Assembly (NCBI RefSeq): GCF_014651135.1
Contig: NZ_BMWH01000001.1
Coordinates: 245,181 to 309,180, forward strand
Origin: Streptomyces echinoruber
GTDB taxonomy: Bacteria > Actinomycetota > Actinomycetes > Streptomycetales > Streptomycetaceae
Direction: 5' to 3'
Length of the DNA stretch: 64,000 nucleotides
Position 1 is the stretch's first letter. The number at the start of each line of letters is the position of its first letter. A program made the position numbers and the translations under genes. This document shows, piece after piece, positions 1-8,187 of the stretch. The notes below the pieces were generated by a model. That model was not told where the DNA came from, made no database searches, and was given only the letters and a program-made list of their open reading frames with translations.

Positions 1-2
1 CC

Positions 3-623
3 GGCGTGGAGCGGGTCGTGAACGCGCCCCTGCCCACCGTGTACGGGAAGTTCCAGGCGGTCGGCTACCTCGACCACGACCGCGGCGACGAGCAGGTGGC
101 GCTGGTCCACGGCGACCTCGACGCGAACGGCGGCGAGAACGTCCTGGTGCGACTGCACTCGGAGTGCCTGACCGGCGACGCCTTCGGCTCCCAGCACTGC
201 GAGTGCGGCGACCAGTTGGACGCGGCGCTGCGCGCGGTCGTCGCCGAGGGCAGCGGCGTCGTCGTCTACCTCAGAGGGCACGAGGGCCGCGGCATCGGCC
301 TGCTCGCCAAGCTGCGGGCGATGGCCCTGCAGGCGGAGGGCCTGGACACCGTCGAGGCCAACCTCGCCCTCGGCCTGCCCGTCGACGCCCGCGACTACGG
401 TGCCGCCGCCGGCATCCTGCGCGACCTCGGGGTGCGCTCGGTGCGCCTGATGTCCAACAACCCGCGCAAGCGGGAGGCGCTCGTCCAGCACGGCATCGAG
501 GTCAACGAGCAGGTGCCGCTGCTGATCCCGCCGTGCGAGAGCAACATCACCTACCTGCGCACCAAGCGGGAGCGGCTCGACCACCACCTGCCCCACCTGG
601 ACGCGGTCGCGCACCTGTCCTGA
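3..623 (+). CDS. ribA: GTP cyclohydrolase II (5' end outside window)
   Basis: This enzyme opens the imidazole ring of GTP, releasing formate and pyrophosphate, as the first committed step of riboflavin synthesis in the cytosol. Numbering from the GTG at position 6, the zinc site is visible as Cys54, Cys65 and Cys67 in the stretch [20 protein letters not shown]. The catalytic region [13 protein letters not shown] and the C-terminal MSNNPRK segment are also typical. The reading frame is open to the window edge. Streptomyces homologues carry a short extra N-terminus before the [11 protein letters not shown] segment, so the true start is probably just upstream of the window. It is a stand-alone GCH II without a fused DHBP synthase domain. 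The downstream 264 bp contain no gene. Confidence 0.93.
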   Translation, partial: GVERVVNAPLPTVYGKFQAVGYLDHDRGDEQVALVHGDLDANGGENVLVRLHSECLTGDAFGSQHCECGDQLDAALRAVVAEGSGVVVYLRGHEGRGIGLLAKLRAMALQAEGLDTVEANLALGLPVDARDYGAAAGILRDLGVRSVRLMSNNPRKREALVQHGIEVNEQVPLLIPPCESNITYLRTKRERLDHHLPHLDAVAHLS

Positions 624-874
624 GCCTCGGCGGGCATCGGACGGGAGGCGGGGCAGGGAGCGTGTCCGGCGCCGCCCCCTTCCCGCGTCTCCCGTCCGCC
701 GCTGAAGCCCGTCGGCCGCTGAAGCCCGTCGGGTCGCTGTTCCGTCCGCCGTTGTTCCGTCCGTCCCTGCGCCCCGTCCGCCCCTGAGCCCCGCCGGCCC
801 GGGGCCCCATCGGCCCTGAGCCCCATCGGCCCCGAGTCCCGCCGCCCCCTCCGGGCGCGCCGCCGCCCCCGGGT
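624..874. repeat. Intergenic GC-rich repeats after ribA
   Basis: This non-coding stretch contains two perfect 17-bp tandem units (698-714 and 715-731, GCCGCTGAAGCCCGTCG), followed by diverged CCGTCC and CCCCATCGGCC repeats down to about 845. I see no gene in it. It ends at the -10 box of the next gene. Confidence 0.6.
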
Positions 875-880
875 TAGGCT
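875..880 (+). promoter_or_regulatory. -10 box of a leaderless promoter
   Basis: TAGGCT lies 7 nt before the ATG at 888 and there is no Shine-Dalgarno sequence. The transcript therefore probably starts at the start codon. Confidence 0.55.
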
Positions 881-887
881 GCGGCGT

Positions 888-2006
888 ATGAGCTCCAACC
901 TGCACCTGTGGCTGCGCCACGAGGCCCGCCCCACCGAGCGGCGGACGCCGATCGTGCCCGCGGACGCCCGCCGGCTCGTCGAACACGGCGTGACCCTGAC
1001 CGTCGAGGAGTCCCCGCAGCGGATCTTCCCGATCGAGGAGTACGAGGCCGCCGGGTGCCGCACCGCGCCCGCGGGCTCCTGGACCTCCGCGCCGCGGGAC
1101 GCCGTCGTCGTGGGCCTGAAGGAGCTGCCCGACGAGCCCGCCGCGCTGGAGCACCGGCACGTCTTCTTCGGCCACGCCTACAAGGGCCAGCCCGGCGCCG
1201 GGGCGCTGCTGCGCCGGTTCGCCGCCGGGGGCGGGACGCTGCTGGACCTGGAGTACCTGACCGACGAGCAGGGGCGGCGGCTGGCCGCGTTCGGCTTCTG
1301 GGCCGGCTACCTGGGCGCCGCCCTGGCCGTCCTGCAGCACCGCGGCCGGCTCACCGCGCCCCTGACGCCCACCACCCGCGAGGAGCTGGACGCGCGGCTG
1401 CGCCCGGCGGACGGGGAGGAGGAGGTCACCGCGCTGGTGATCGGCGCCCTGGGCCGCAGCGGCCGGGGCGCCCGCGCCGCGTTCGCCGCCGCCGGGATCG
1501 AGCCGACCTGCTGGGACCTGGCCGAGACCCGCGACCTGGACCGCCCGGCACTGCTCGCGCACCAGGTGATGGTCAACGCGGTCCTGGCCACCACCCCCGT
1601 CCCGCCGTTCCTGCGCGAGGAGGATCTCGACGACCCGGCGCGCCGGCTGCGCACCCTGTGCGACGTCACCTGCGACGTCGGCTCCCCGCTCAACGTGCTG
1701 CCGGTGTACGACCGTACGACCGACTGGGACGAGCCGGTGCGGCCGCTGCGCAAGGAACCGCCGCTGGACCTCATCGCCATCGACAACCTGCCCTCGCTGC
1801 TGCCCCGCGAGTCCAGCACCGACTTCTCCGCGGCGCTGCTGCCGCACCTGCTCACCCTCGACGCGGGCGACGGCGGCCCGTGGGACCGCTGCCTGGACCG
1901 GTTCCGCCGGGCCTGCCGCGAACTGGGCGTCGGGCGGGGCGCGCCGGGCGCCGCGGAAGCCGAAGAAGAAGGGACGTCGGTCGAGGAAGGAACGTCGCAT
2001 GGCTGA
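888..2006 (+). CDS. Saccharopine dehydrogenase, Lys1-like (lysine-forming type)
   Basis: This 372-residue protein resembles the alanine dehydrogenase/Lys1 fold of NAD-dependent, lysine-forming saccharopine dehydrogenase. Visible features are the N-terminal RHEARPTERRTPIVP substrate segment, the GLKELPDEP and HVFFGHAYKGQPG stretches, and a central nucleotide-binding region around VTALVIGALGRSGRGA (about residues 184-200). The known family reaction interconverts saccharopine with lysine and 2-oxoglutarate. It overlaps the next gene by 8 bp, so the two are very likely co-translated. Actinobacteria make lysine through diaminopimelate, so a lysine-catabolic or secondary role is more likely than biosynthesis; that is inference. 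The start is fixed by a -10 box (TAGGCT) 7 nt upstream, implying a leaderless mRNA. The extreme C-terminus is a Glu-rich tail with a repeated EEGTSVEEGTS. Confidence 0.8.
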   Translation: MSSNLHLWLRHEARPTERRTPIVPADARRLVEHGVTLTVEESPQRIFPIEEYEAAGCRTAPAGSWTSAPRDAVVVGLKELPDEPAALEHRHVFFGHAYKGQPGAGALLRRFAAGGGTLLDLEYLTDEQGRRLAAFGFWAGYLGAALAVLQHRGRLTAPLTPTTREELDARLRPADGEEEVTALVIGALGRSGRGARAAFAAAGIEPTCWDLAETRDLDRPALLAHQVMVNAVLATTPVPPFLREEDLDDPARRLRTLCDVTCDVGSPLNVLPVYDRTTDWDEPVRPLRKEPPLDLIAIDNLPSLLPRESSTDFSAALLPHLLTLDAGDGGPWDRCLDRFRRACRELGVGRGAPGAAEAEEEGTSVEEGTSHG

Positions 2007-3153
2007 CCGGATTCCCGCGAGCGGCACCGTGCACTGGGTCGGTGCCGGCCTGTCCACCGGCAGCGGCTTGGCCGCCGTGTGCGATGCGGCCGAGCGGGTA
2101 CGGCTGTGGCACCGCACCGAGCAGCGCGCAGCCGAGGCCCTGGACCGCCTGGGGCTGACCGGGCGGGCCGAGCCGCGCGCCCTCGCCCCGGACGCGCTCG
2201 CCGCCGACCTGGCGCCGGGGGACGTGGTGGTGTCGATGCTGCCCGCCGCCGAGCACGCCGGGCTGCTCGCCGCCTGCGTGCGCGCCCACGCCCACTTCGC
2301 CTGCTCCAGCTACGTGTCGGACGCGGTGCGCGACCAGGTGCCCGCGGCGCGCGCGGCCGGCCTGGTCGTGCTGACGGAGGCCGGTCTCGACCCGGGCGTC
2401 GACCACCTCTTCGCGCACGACCTCATCGCCCGCGCCGCGCGGGCGATCGGGGAGCGGGAACCGGCGACGTACCGCCTCACCTCGTACTGCGGCGGCATCC
2501 CCGCCGAGCCCACCCCGTTCCGCTACCGCTTCAGCTGGGCACCGTTCGGCGTCCTCAACGCCCTGCGCTCGCCCGCCCGTTACCTTCAGGACGGCCGGGA
2601 GACAGTGGCCGAGCGGCCGTGGGAGGCGACCCGGCCGCACGTCGTCGGCGGCGAGACCTTCGAGGTGTACCCCAACCGCGACAGCGTGCCCTTCGTCGAG
2701 CAGTACGCCCTGCCCGCCGCCTGGAGCCCGGACACCTTCGTGCGCGGCACCCTCCGCCCGGACGGCTGGCTGCGGGCCTGGCAGCCGGTCTTCGAGGAGC
2801 TGCGGCGCGGCGACGACGAGCGGATCGCCGCGCTCGCCCGGGAGCTGGCCGCCGCCCACCCGACCACGCCGGACGACCGGGACCGCGTGGTCCTCGTCGT
2901 CACCCTGGAGGTGCGGGCCGCCTCGGGCCGCACCTGGTCCGGCCGCTACTGCCTGGACCTGGTCGGCGACGCCGGCGAGAGCGCCATGGCCCGCTGCGTC
3001 TCCCGCCCGCTCGCCCTCGGCGTCCGCCACGTCCTCGACGGCTCCCTGCCGGCGGGGCTGAACCGGGCGGCCGAGACGGCTCAGCGGTCCGCGCAGTGGC
3101 TGGCCGAACTGGCCGACGAAGGGCTGCCGTTCACGCTGCGGGAGGAGAACTGA
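1999..3153 (+). CDS. Saccharopine dehydrogenase family protein, Lys9-like partner
   Basis: This is a 384-residue oxidoreductase with an N-terminal Rossmann motif (HWVGAGLSTGSGLA, about residues 12-25) and the saccharopine reductase C-terminal domain, with TEAGLDPGVDHLFAHDLI and SYCGGIPAEP. The known family reaction joins or splits saccharopine and 2-aminoadipate semialdehyde plus glutamate using NADP(H). It begins inside the last codons of the Lys1-like gene and follows GAGGAAGGAACG, a usable ribosome-binding site. Together the two genes encode both halves of the saccharopine route, from lysine to 2-aminoadipate semialdehyde or the reverse. Direction and physiological substrate cannot be read from the sequence. 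Confidence 0.8.
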   Translation: MADRIPASGTVHWVGAGLSTGSGLAAVCDAAERVRLWHRTEQRAAEALDRLGLTGRAEPRALAPDALAADLAPGDVVVSMLPAAEHAGLLAACVRAHAHFACSSYVSDAVRDQVPAARAAGLVVLTEAGLDPGVDHLFAHDLIARAARAIGEREPATYRLTSYCGGIPAEPTPFRYRFSWAPFGVLNALRSPARYLQDGRETVAERPWEATRPHVVGGETFEVYPNRDSVPFVEQYALPAAWSPDTFVRGTLRPDGWLRAWQPVFEELRRGDDERIAALARELAAAHPTTPDDRDRVVLVVTLEVRAASGRTWSGRYCLDLVGDAGESAMARCVSRPLALGVRHVLDGSLPAGLNRAAETAQRSAQWLAELADEGLPFTLREEN

Positions 3154-3157
3154 CCCG

Positions 3158-3190
3158 GCGGCGGTGACGGCCTCAGTCCGTCACCGCCGC
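3158..3190. terminator. Bidirectional hairpin terminator
   Basis: Perfect 13-bp inverted repeat (GCGGCGGTGACGG, 7-nt loop) between two convergent genes. One arm and the loop overlap the last codons and stop of the minus-strand hydrolase, so the hairpin is partly coding. Confidence 0.75.
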
Positions 3191-4414
3191 GTACACCAGC
3201 CGCTTGAGGTCCTGGAAGACCGTGTGCCGGCTCCTCGGGCGCACCTGGGTCATGAACTGCACCGTCATGTCCCGCACCGGGTCCACCCAGAACGTCGTGG
3301 TCGCCGCCCCGCTCCAGCCGTACGTGCCCGGGCCCGACGGGAACCGGGTGCGGGCGGGGTCGATCACGACGGAGACGTTGAAGCCGAAGCCGACGCCGTC
3401 GTTGTCGGGGGTGTCGTGGACCGGGCGGCTGCCGAAGGACCGCAGGTCGGCATCGCCCGGCAGGTGGTTGCGGGTCATCAGGGCGACCGACTCGGGGGCC
3501 AGCAGACGCACGCCGTCGAGTTCGCCGCGGCGGCGCAGCAGCTCCATGAAGCGGTGCCAGTCGTGGGCGCTCGCCACCATGCCGCCGCTGCCCGACAGGA
3601 AACGGGGCCGGCCGTGCAGCGGCAGCCCGGGGACCGGCTCGATGCCGCCGTCCTCGCGCTCGCCGTACAGCTCCGCCAGCCGCCCGGCCTGCTCCCCGGT
3701 GACGTGGAACCCGGCGTCGGCCATGCCCAGCGGGCGGAAGATCCGCTCGGCGAGGAACACGTCGAGCGGCTGCCCGGACACCACCTCGATCACCCGGCCC
3801 AGGACGTTGCTGGCGACCGAGTAGTTCCACTGCGTGCCCGGGTCGAACTGCAGCGGCAGGCTCGCGTACACCTCGACGGTCTCGGCCAGGTCGGAGCCCG
3901 GCACCACCGAGGACTCCAGGCCGGCGGCCCGGTAGAGGGCGTCGACCGGGTGGGTGTGGTAGAAGCCGAACGTCAGCCCCGCGGTGTGGGTCAGCAGGTG
4001 CCGGATCAGTATGGGGCCGGCGGCCGGGCGGGTGCGTACGTCGTCGCCGGTGCCGTCCACGTACACCCGCGGGTCGGCGAAGGCGGGCAGGTGCCGCTCC
4101 AGCGGGTCGTCCGGCGACAGCCGGCCCTCCTCCACCAGCAGCAGCGCCGCCACCGCGGTGACCGGCTTGGTCATGGAGTAGATCCGCCACAGCGTGCCGG
4201 GCTCGACGGGCAGGCCGGCCGCGACGTCGCGCCGGCCGTGGGTGGTGAGGTGGGCGACCCGGCCGCCGCGGGCGACGGCCACGAGGAAACCCGGCAGCCG
4301 CCCCTCGTCGACGTGGCGGGCGAGGTGCTGATCGAGGCGGTCCAGCGCCTTCCCGTCCAGCCCGGCCTCTCCCGGGTCCACCTCTTGCCGCAGCTCCTGT
4401 CGCACCTGTGCCAT
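3173..4414 (-). CDS. Serine hydrolase, class C beta-lactamase / family VIII esterase-like
   Basis: This 413-residue protein has the penicillin-recognising fold. The nucleophile motif SMTK is at Ser80-Lys83. A tyrosine motif follows at Tyr198 (NYSVASNVLGRVIE). The late glycine-rich region includes GWSGAATTTFWVDP. Such proteins act as esterases, D-amino acid peptidases or beta-lactam hydrolases, and the sequence does not decide which. There is no signal peptide, since the N-terminus is charged (MAQVRQELRQEVDPGE), so a cytosolic esterase is more likely than a secreted beta-lactamase. It is transcribed alone, convergent with the saccharopine pair. Its 3' end lies inside a hairpin terminator. Confidence 0.85.
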   Translation of the reverse strand: MAQVRQELRQEVDPGEAGLDGKALDRLDQHLARHVDEGRLPGFLVAVARGGRVAHLTTHGRRDVAAGLPVEPGTLWRIYSMTKPVTAVAALLLVEEGRLSPDDPLERHLPAFADPRVYVDGTGDDVRTRPAAGPILIRHLLTHTAGLTFGFYHTHPVDALYRAAGLESSVVPGSDLAETVEVYASLPLQFDPGTQWNYSVASNVLGRVIEVVSGQPLDVFLAERIFRPLGMADAGFHVTGEQAGRLAELYGEREDGGIEPVPGLPLHGRPRFLSGSGGMVASAHDWHRFMELLRRRGELDGVRLLAPESVALMTRNHLPGDADLRSFGSRPVHDTPDNDGVGFGFNVSVVIDPARTRFPSGPGTYGWSGAATTTFWVDPVRDMTVQFMTQVRPRSRHTVFQDLKRLVYAAVTD

Positions 4415-4573
4415 CGCTGTCCTCCCGTTGCGTACCGCGCGCGGCCCACTCCCGGCCTACCCCGTCCGGATGGTCTCAGTCGTCGCCCCCACCCGTGGCC
4501 GCGGCGGGCGCGGGCCCGGCCCGCCCGGCGTGCGCGCGGGAATGCGCCCCGCCCGGGACCGGTTGAGTCCCGT

Positions 4574-5023
4574 ATGACCCAGGACACACTCCGACCCGGC
4601 GACGACGCCCTGCTCCGGCTGCTCTCCGAGGAGAACGGCGGCGTCCTCGTCACGCTCCGGCGGGACGGCCGCCCGCAGCTGTCGAACGTGGCCCACGCCT
4701 ACCACCCCGACGAGCGGATCATCCGGATCTCGGTCACCGACGACCGCGCCAAGACCCGCAACCTGCGCCGCGATCCGCGCGCCTCCTACCACGTCACCAC
4801 CGCCGACCGCTGGGCCTACACGGTCGCCGAGGGCACCGCCGAACTCACGCCGGTCGCGCGGGACCCGCACGACGAGACCGTCGAGGAACTGGTCCGGCTC
4901 TACCGCGAAGTCCAGGGGGAGCACCCCGACTGGGACGACTACCGCGCCGCCATGGTCCGCGACCGGCGCCTGGTGCTGCGGCTGAAGGTGGAACGGGTCT
5001 ACGGCATCCCGCGCCGGCGGTGA
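4574..5023 (+). CDS. PPOX-class split-barrel protein, probably F420-dependent
   Basis: This 149-residue protein of the pyridoxamine-5'-phosphate-oxidase-like split beta-barrel family binds F420 or FMN and usually acts as a small reductase. The N-terminal GGVLVTLRRDGRPQLSNVAHAYHPD strand pair, then DDRAKTRNLRRDPRASYHV and WAYTVAEGTAEL, are the usual family segments. The C-terminus (RLVLRLKVERVYGIPRR) matches actinobacterial F420-dependent members. The open frame extends far upstream, but only the ATG at 4574 gives a family-length protein. Its stop codon lies in the first unit of a 19-bp tandem repeat that continues downstream. Confidence 0.85.
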   Translation: MTQDTLRPGDDALLRLLSEENGGVLVTLRRDGRPQLSNVAHAYHPDERIIRISVTDDRAKTRNLRRDPRASYHVTTADRWAYTVAEGTAELTPVARDPHDETVEELVRLYREVQGEHPDWDDYRAAMVRDRRLVLRLKVERVYGIPRRR

Positions 5024-5094
5024 GGCACCGGACCGGTGGTGAGGGACCGGACCGGTGGTGAGGGACCGGACCGGTGGTGAGAGAGCGGACCGGC
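5019..5094 (+). repeat. 19-bp tandem repeat spanning the stop codon of the split-barrel gene
   Basis: Four units start at 5019, 5038, 5057 and 5076. Units two and three are identical (GGTGAGGGACCGGACCGGT); the first and fourth differ slightly. The TGA stop of the preceding gene (5021-5023) is part of unit one, and the same TGAG recurs in units two to four. Confidence 0.85.
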
Positions 5095-5266
5095 GGCGAG
5101 AACGGCGGCCGCCGGTCCTAGGACCCGGGGCCGGGAGACCGGGGTCCCGGGGCGCAGGACCCGCGGCCGATGTGCCGGCACCCGGCCGCCGCCTAGGCTG
5201 CCGGACGGCCGCCGGACGCCCCGGCGGCCACCCCTCGGGGGTCCACAGCTACGAGGAGAGTCCCGC

Positions 5267-5677
5267 ATGCCCGTCGACGGCCGCAGCCACATCCGTATCG
5301 CCCGCCCCTCCCGCGACCTGTCCGCGGCCGAGCGCTTCTGGGTCGGCGGCCTGGGGCTGGACGTGGTGTGGCGCACGGAGGGCGGGACCGGGCCCGGGGA
5401 GCACCACCTCCTCATGGTCGGCTGGCCGGACGCCGACTGGCACCTGGAGCTCGTCCACGAGCCCGGCCGGCCGGTCCGGCCCCGGCCCACCGAGGAGGAC
5501 CTGCTGGTGATCTACGCCGACGGGCCGGTGCCGGAGGGCCTGGTGGCCCGGCTGGAGGAGCACGGCGGCAGGCGGGTGCCGTCGCCCAACCCGTACTGGA
5601 ACGAGTGGGGCGTGACGATCGAGGACCCGGACGGCTACCGGCTGGTGCTGTGCCGGCGGGCCTGGTCGAACTCCTGA
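5267..5677 (+). CDS. VOC (glyoxalase/bleomycin-resistance fold) family protein
   Basis: This 136-residue vicinal-oxygen-chelate protein begins with HIRIARPSRDLSAAERFW and ends with EDPDGYRLVLCRR, the usual closing strand of the fold. Internal WHLELVHEP supplies the second metal-side strand. Members bind a divalent metal and act as lyases, dioxygenases or binding proteins; no substrate can be assigned. A good ribosome-binding site (ACGAGGAG) lies 8 nt before the ATG. A -10-like TAGGCT at 5194-5199 implies a leader of about 60 nt. Confidence 0.85.
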   Translation: MPVDGRSHIRIARPSRDLSAAERFWVGGLGLDVVWRTEGGTGPGEHHLLMVGWPDADWHLELVHEPGRPVRPRPTEEDLLVIYADGPVPEGLVARLEEHGGRRVPSPNPYWNEWGVTIEDPDGYRLVLCRRAWSNS

Positions 5678-5814
5678 GGAACGGGCGGGAGGCGAGGACG
5701 GGGACGGGGACGGCGGCTCCCCGGGGACGGGACAGGGCGGCCCGAACGAGCCGGTGCACCCACCGGAAGGTCCGTGGGGGAGGGGCGGGACGGCGCGCCG
5801 TCGCCCCGGTGGGG

Positions 5815-6480
5815 TCAGGAGGGCGCGCGGTCCGCCGTGAGGTAGGCGATCACCATGTCGCCGAGCATTCTGCGGTAGTGCTCCCGCCGGTCCGCCGCCA
5901 GCAGGTCGCGGCCTGACAGGGCGCCGAAGGTGTGCCGGTTGGCGACCCGGAAGAAGCAGAAGGCGCTGATCATCGCGTGCAGGTCGACGGCGTCGGCGTC
6001 CGCCCTGAACCGGCCCGACTCCTTGCCGGCGGCCAGGATGCGGCGGAGCGCGTCCAGGGCCGGGGAGCCGATCGAGGCGAGCCTGGCGGAGGCCGCGACG
6101 TGCTGGGCGCCGTGGATGTTCTCGATGGCGACCAGGCGGACGAAGTCCGGGTGCCGCTCGTGGTGGTCGAAGACCAGCTCCGCCAGCCGCCGCATGGCCG
6201 CGACCGGGTCCGGGTGCTCGGCGTCGAGCTGCCGCTCGGCGTCCCGGAGCGTCTCGTACGCCTGCTCCAGGACGGCCGTGAACAACTGCTCCTTGCTGCC
6301 GAAGTAGTAGTAGATCATCCGCTTGGTGGTGCGGGTGCGGGCGGCGATCTCGTCGACGCGGGCCCCGTCGTAGCCGGCCCGCGCGAACTCCTGGGTGGCC
6401 ACGTCGAGGATCTCGGCCTTGGTGCGGGCCGCGTCACGGATGCGTCCGCCCTGCCGGGCCGGTTCGTCGACGCTGGTCAT
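5815..6480 (-). CDS. TetR/AcrR family transcriptional regulator
   Basis: This 221-residue one-component repressor has an N-terminal helix-turn-helix over roughly residues 17-63 (AEILDVATQEFARAGYDGA, then RTTKRMIYYYFGSKEQLF). Its larger ligand-binding domain follows the TetR C-terminal pattern (VFDHHERHPDFVRLVAIEN). It stands alone between genes of unrelated function on the same strand, so its target is not evident. The upstream region (6481-6687) contains a TACAAT sequence that could be its -10 element, followed by GC-rich imperfect repeats of about 21 bp and no gene. Confidence 0.9.
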   Translation of the reverse strand: MTSVDEPARQGGRIRDAARTKAEILDVATQEFARAGYDGARVDEIAARTRTTKRMIYYYFGSKEQLFTAVLEQAYETLRDAERQLDAEHPDPVAAMRRLAELVFDHHERHPDFVRLVAIENIHGAQHVAASARLASIGSPALDALRRILAAGKESGRFRADADAVDLHAMISAFCFFRVANRHTFGALSGRDLLAADRREHYRRMLGDMVIAYLTADRAPS

Positions 6481-6687
6481 CGGGTTCCTTCGGGCTCGAT
6501 GGGCCGGTGGCGCCGATTGTAGGAGCAGGGCCGGTGCGGTCCGGGCCGCCGGCCCGTCGGCCCGCGTCGCCCCGGTGCGGCCGGCGGCGCAGCGCGCGGC
6601 GGCCGGTCGGCCGAAGGGTGCCGGGCCGGCCGACTGGCCGAGGGGCGCCGGACCGGTCGGCCGCCGCGCGGACGGGCCCGGCGGGCG

Positions 6688-7290
6688 TCAGGCCGGCTGC
6701 GGGCGGAGGTTCCACTCGGCGATCACGTGGTTGCCGTGCTCCGTGGACAGGCGGCCGAGCGTGCCCGTGGCCAGCTGGAACAGGCGCCCGTCCTGCGGCG
6801 GCAGCCCGAGGCGGCGGGCCGTCAGGACGCGCAGGAAGTGGCCGTGGGCGATCAGCAGCGCGTCGCCGCCGCCCTGGGTGAGGGCGGAGTCCACCCGGGA
6901 CAGCACCCGGTCGGCGCGCTCGCCGACCTCCTCCGGGGACTCGCCGGGCTGCCCGTCCGGCCCGGGCGGCGTCCCGTCCCGCCACAGCTGCCAGTCGGGC
7001 CGCGCGCGGCGGATCTGCCGGGTCGTGATCCCCTCGTAGGCGCCGTAGTTCCACTCGTGCAGGTCGGGCTCAATCTCCGCCTCCTCCAGGCCCGCTAGCC
7101 GCGCGGTGTGCGCCGCGCGGCGCAGCGGGCTGGTCAGCACCAGGCAGAACCGCCGGCCCGACAGGAGCGGGGCGAGCGCCTTGGCCTGCTGCTCGCCCAG
7201 CGGGGTGAGCGGCAGGTCGGTGAAGCTGGTGTGCCGCCCCGACCGGCTCCACTCCGTCTCACCGTGCCGGACCAGCAGCAGGTCACCCAC
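6688..7290 (-). CDS. Histidine phosphatase family protein
   Basis: This 200-residue protein has the phosphohistidine motif LLVRHGE (catalytic His9) at the N-terminus and the second histidine in LLIAHGHFLRVL. This is the phosphoglycerate-mutase-like, acid-phosphatase subgroup. It is the last gene of a minus-strand set pgi-gnd-phosphatase, with only 6 bp between gnd and its GTG start. It may therefore act on a sugar phosphate, which is inference from context. Confidence 0.88.
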   Translation of the reverse strand: MGDLLLVRHGETEWSRSGRHTSFTDLPLTPLGEQQAKALAPLLSGRRFCLVLTSPLRRAAHTARLAGLEEAEIEPDLHEWNYGAYEGITTRQIRRARPDWQLWRDGTPPGPDGQPGESPEEVGERADRVLSRVDSALTQGGGDALLIAHGHFLRVLTARRLGLPPQDGRLFQLATGTLGRLSTEHGNHVIAEWNLRPQPA

Positions 7291-7296
7291 CGCGGG

Positions 7297-8181
7297 TCAC
7301 TTCTCCTTCGCCGACTCGACGGTGTGGCCGCCGAACTGCTTGCGCAGCGCCGCGACCATCTTCATCTGAGGGGAGTCCTCCTGGCGGGAGGAGAAACGCG
7401 CGAAGAGGGAGGCGGTGATCGCCGGCAGCGGCACCGCGTGGTCGAGGGCCGCCTCCACCGTCCAGCGGCCCTCGCCGGAGTCCTCCGCGTAGCCGCGCAG
7501 CCGCTCCAGGTGCTCGTCCTCGTCGAGGGCGTCGACGGCCAGGTCCAGCAGCCAGGAGCGGATGACGGTGCCCTGCTGCCAGGAGCGGAACACCTCGCGG
7601 ACGTTGTCCACCGACTCCACGTTCTCCAGCAGCTCCCAGCCCTCGGCGTAGGCCTGCATCATCGCGTACTCGATGCCGTTGTGGACCATCTTCGCGAAGT
7701 GGCCCGCGCCGACCCGGCCGGCGTGCACGAAGCCGTACGGGCCCTCCGGCTTGAGCGCCTCGAAGATCGGCCTGAGCCGGTCGACGTGCTCCGGGTCGCC
7801 GCCGACCATGAGGGCGTAGCCGTTCTGCAGGCCCCACACGCCGCCGGAGACGCCGGCGTCGACGAAACCGATGCCGCGCGCGGCCAGCTCCCTGGCGTGC
7901 CGTTCGTCGTCCGTCCAGCGGGAGTTGCCGCCGTCGACGACGATGTCGTCGTGCCGGAGCAGGCTGGCGAGCTGGTCGATGACGGTGTGGGTGGCGGGGC
8001 CGGCCGGGACCATCACCCACACGTGCCGCGGAGCCTCGAGCTTGTCGACCAGGTCGACCAGGCTGCCCACGTCGGAGAGTTCGGGGTTGCGGTCGTAACC
8101 GACGACGGTGTGGCCGGCGCGGCGGAGCCGTTCGCGCATGTTGCCACCCATCTTGCCCAGGCCAACGATTCCGATCTGCAT
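7297..8181 (-). CDS. gnd: 6-phosphogluconate dehydrogenase, decarboxylating, short form
   Basis: Oxidative decarboxylation of 6-phosphogluconate to ribulose 5-phosphate in the pentose phosphate pathway. The protein has 294 residues, like the short single-copy form rather than the roughly 470-residue classical enzyme. Motifs are the N-terminal NAD(P) site GLGKMGGNM, VDGGNSRWTDD, DAGVSGGVWGLQNG and the catalytic helix KMVHNGIEYAMMQ. The last codons of pgi (AGG AAG) supply its Shine-Dalgarno sequence, 6 bp separate the two genes, and it is therefore co-transcribed with pgi. The pair places the branch point between glycolysis and the pentose phosphate route in one operon. Confidence 0.93.
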   Translation of the reverse strand: MQIGIVGLGKMGGNMRERLRRAGHTVVGYDRNPELSDVGSLVDLVDKLEAPRHVWVMVPAGPATHTVIDQLASLLRHDDIVVDGGNSRWTDDERHARELAARGIGFVDAGVSGGVWGLQNGYALMVGGDPEHVDRLRPIFEALKPEGPYGFVHAGRVGAGHFAKMVHNGIEYAMMQAYAEGWELLENVESVDNVREVFRSWQQGTVIRSWLLDLAVDALDEDEHLERLRGYAEDSGEGRWTVEAALDHAVPLPAITASLFARFSSRQEDSPQMKMVAALRKQFGGHTVESAKEK

Positions 8182-8187
8182 GTCAGT

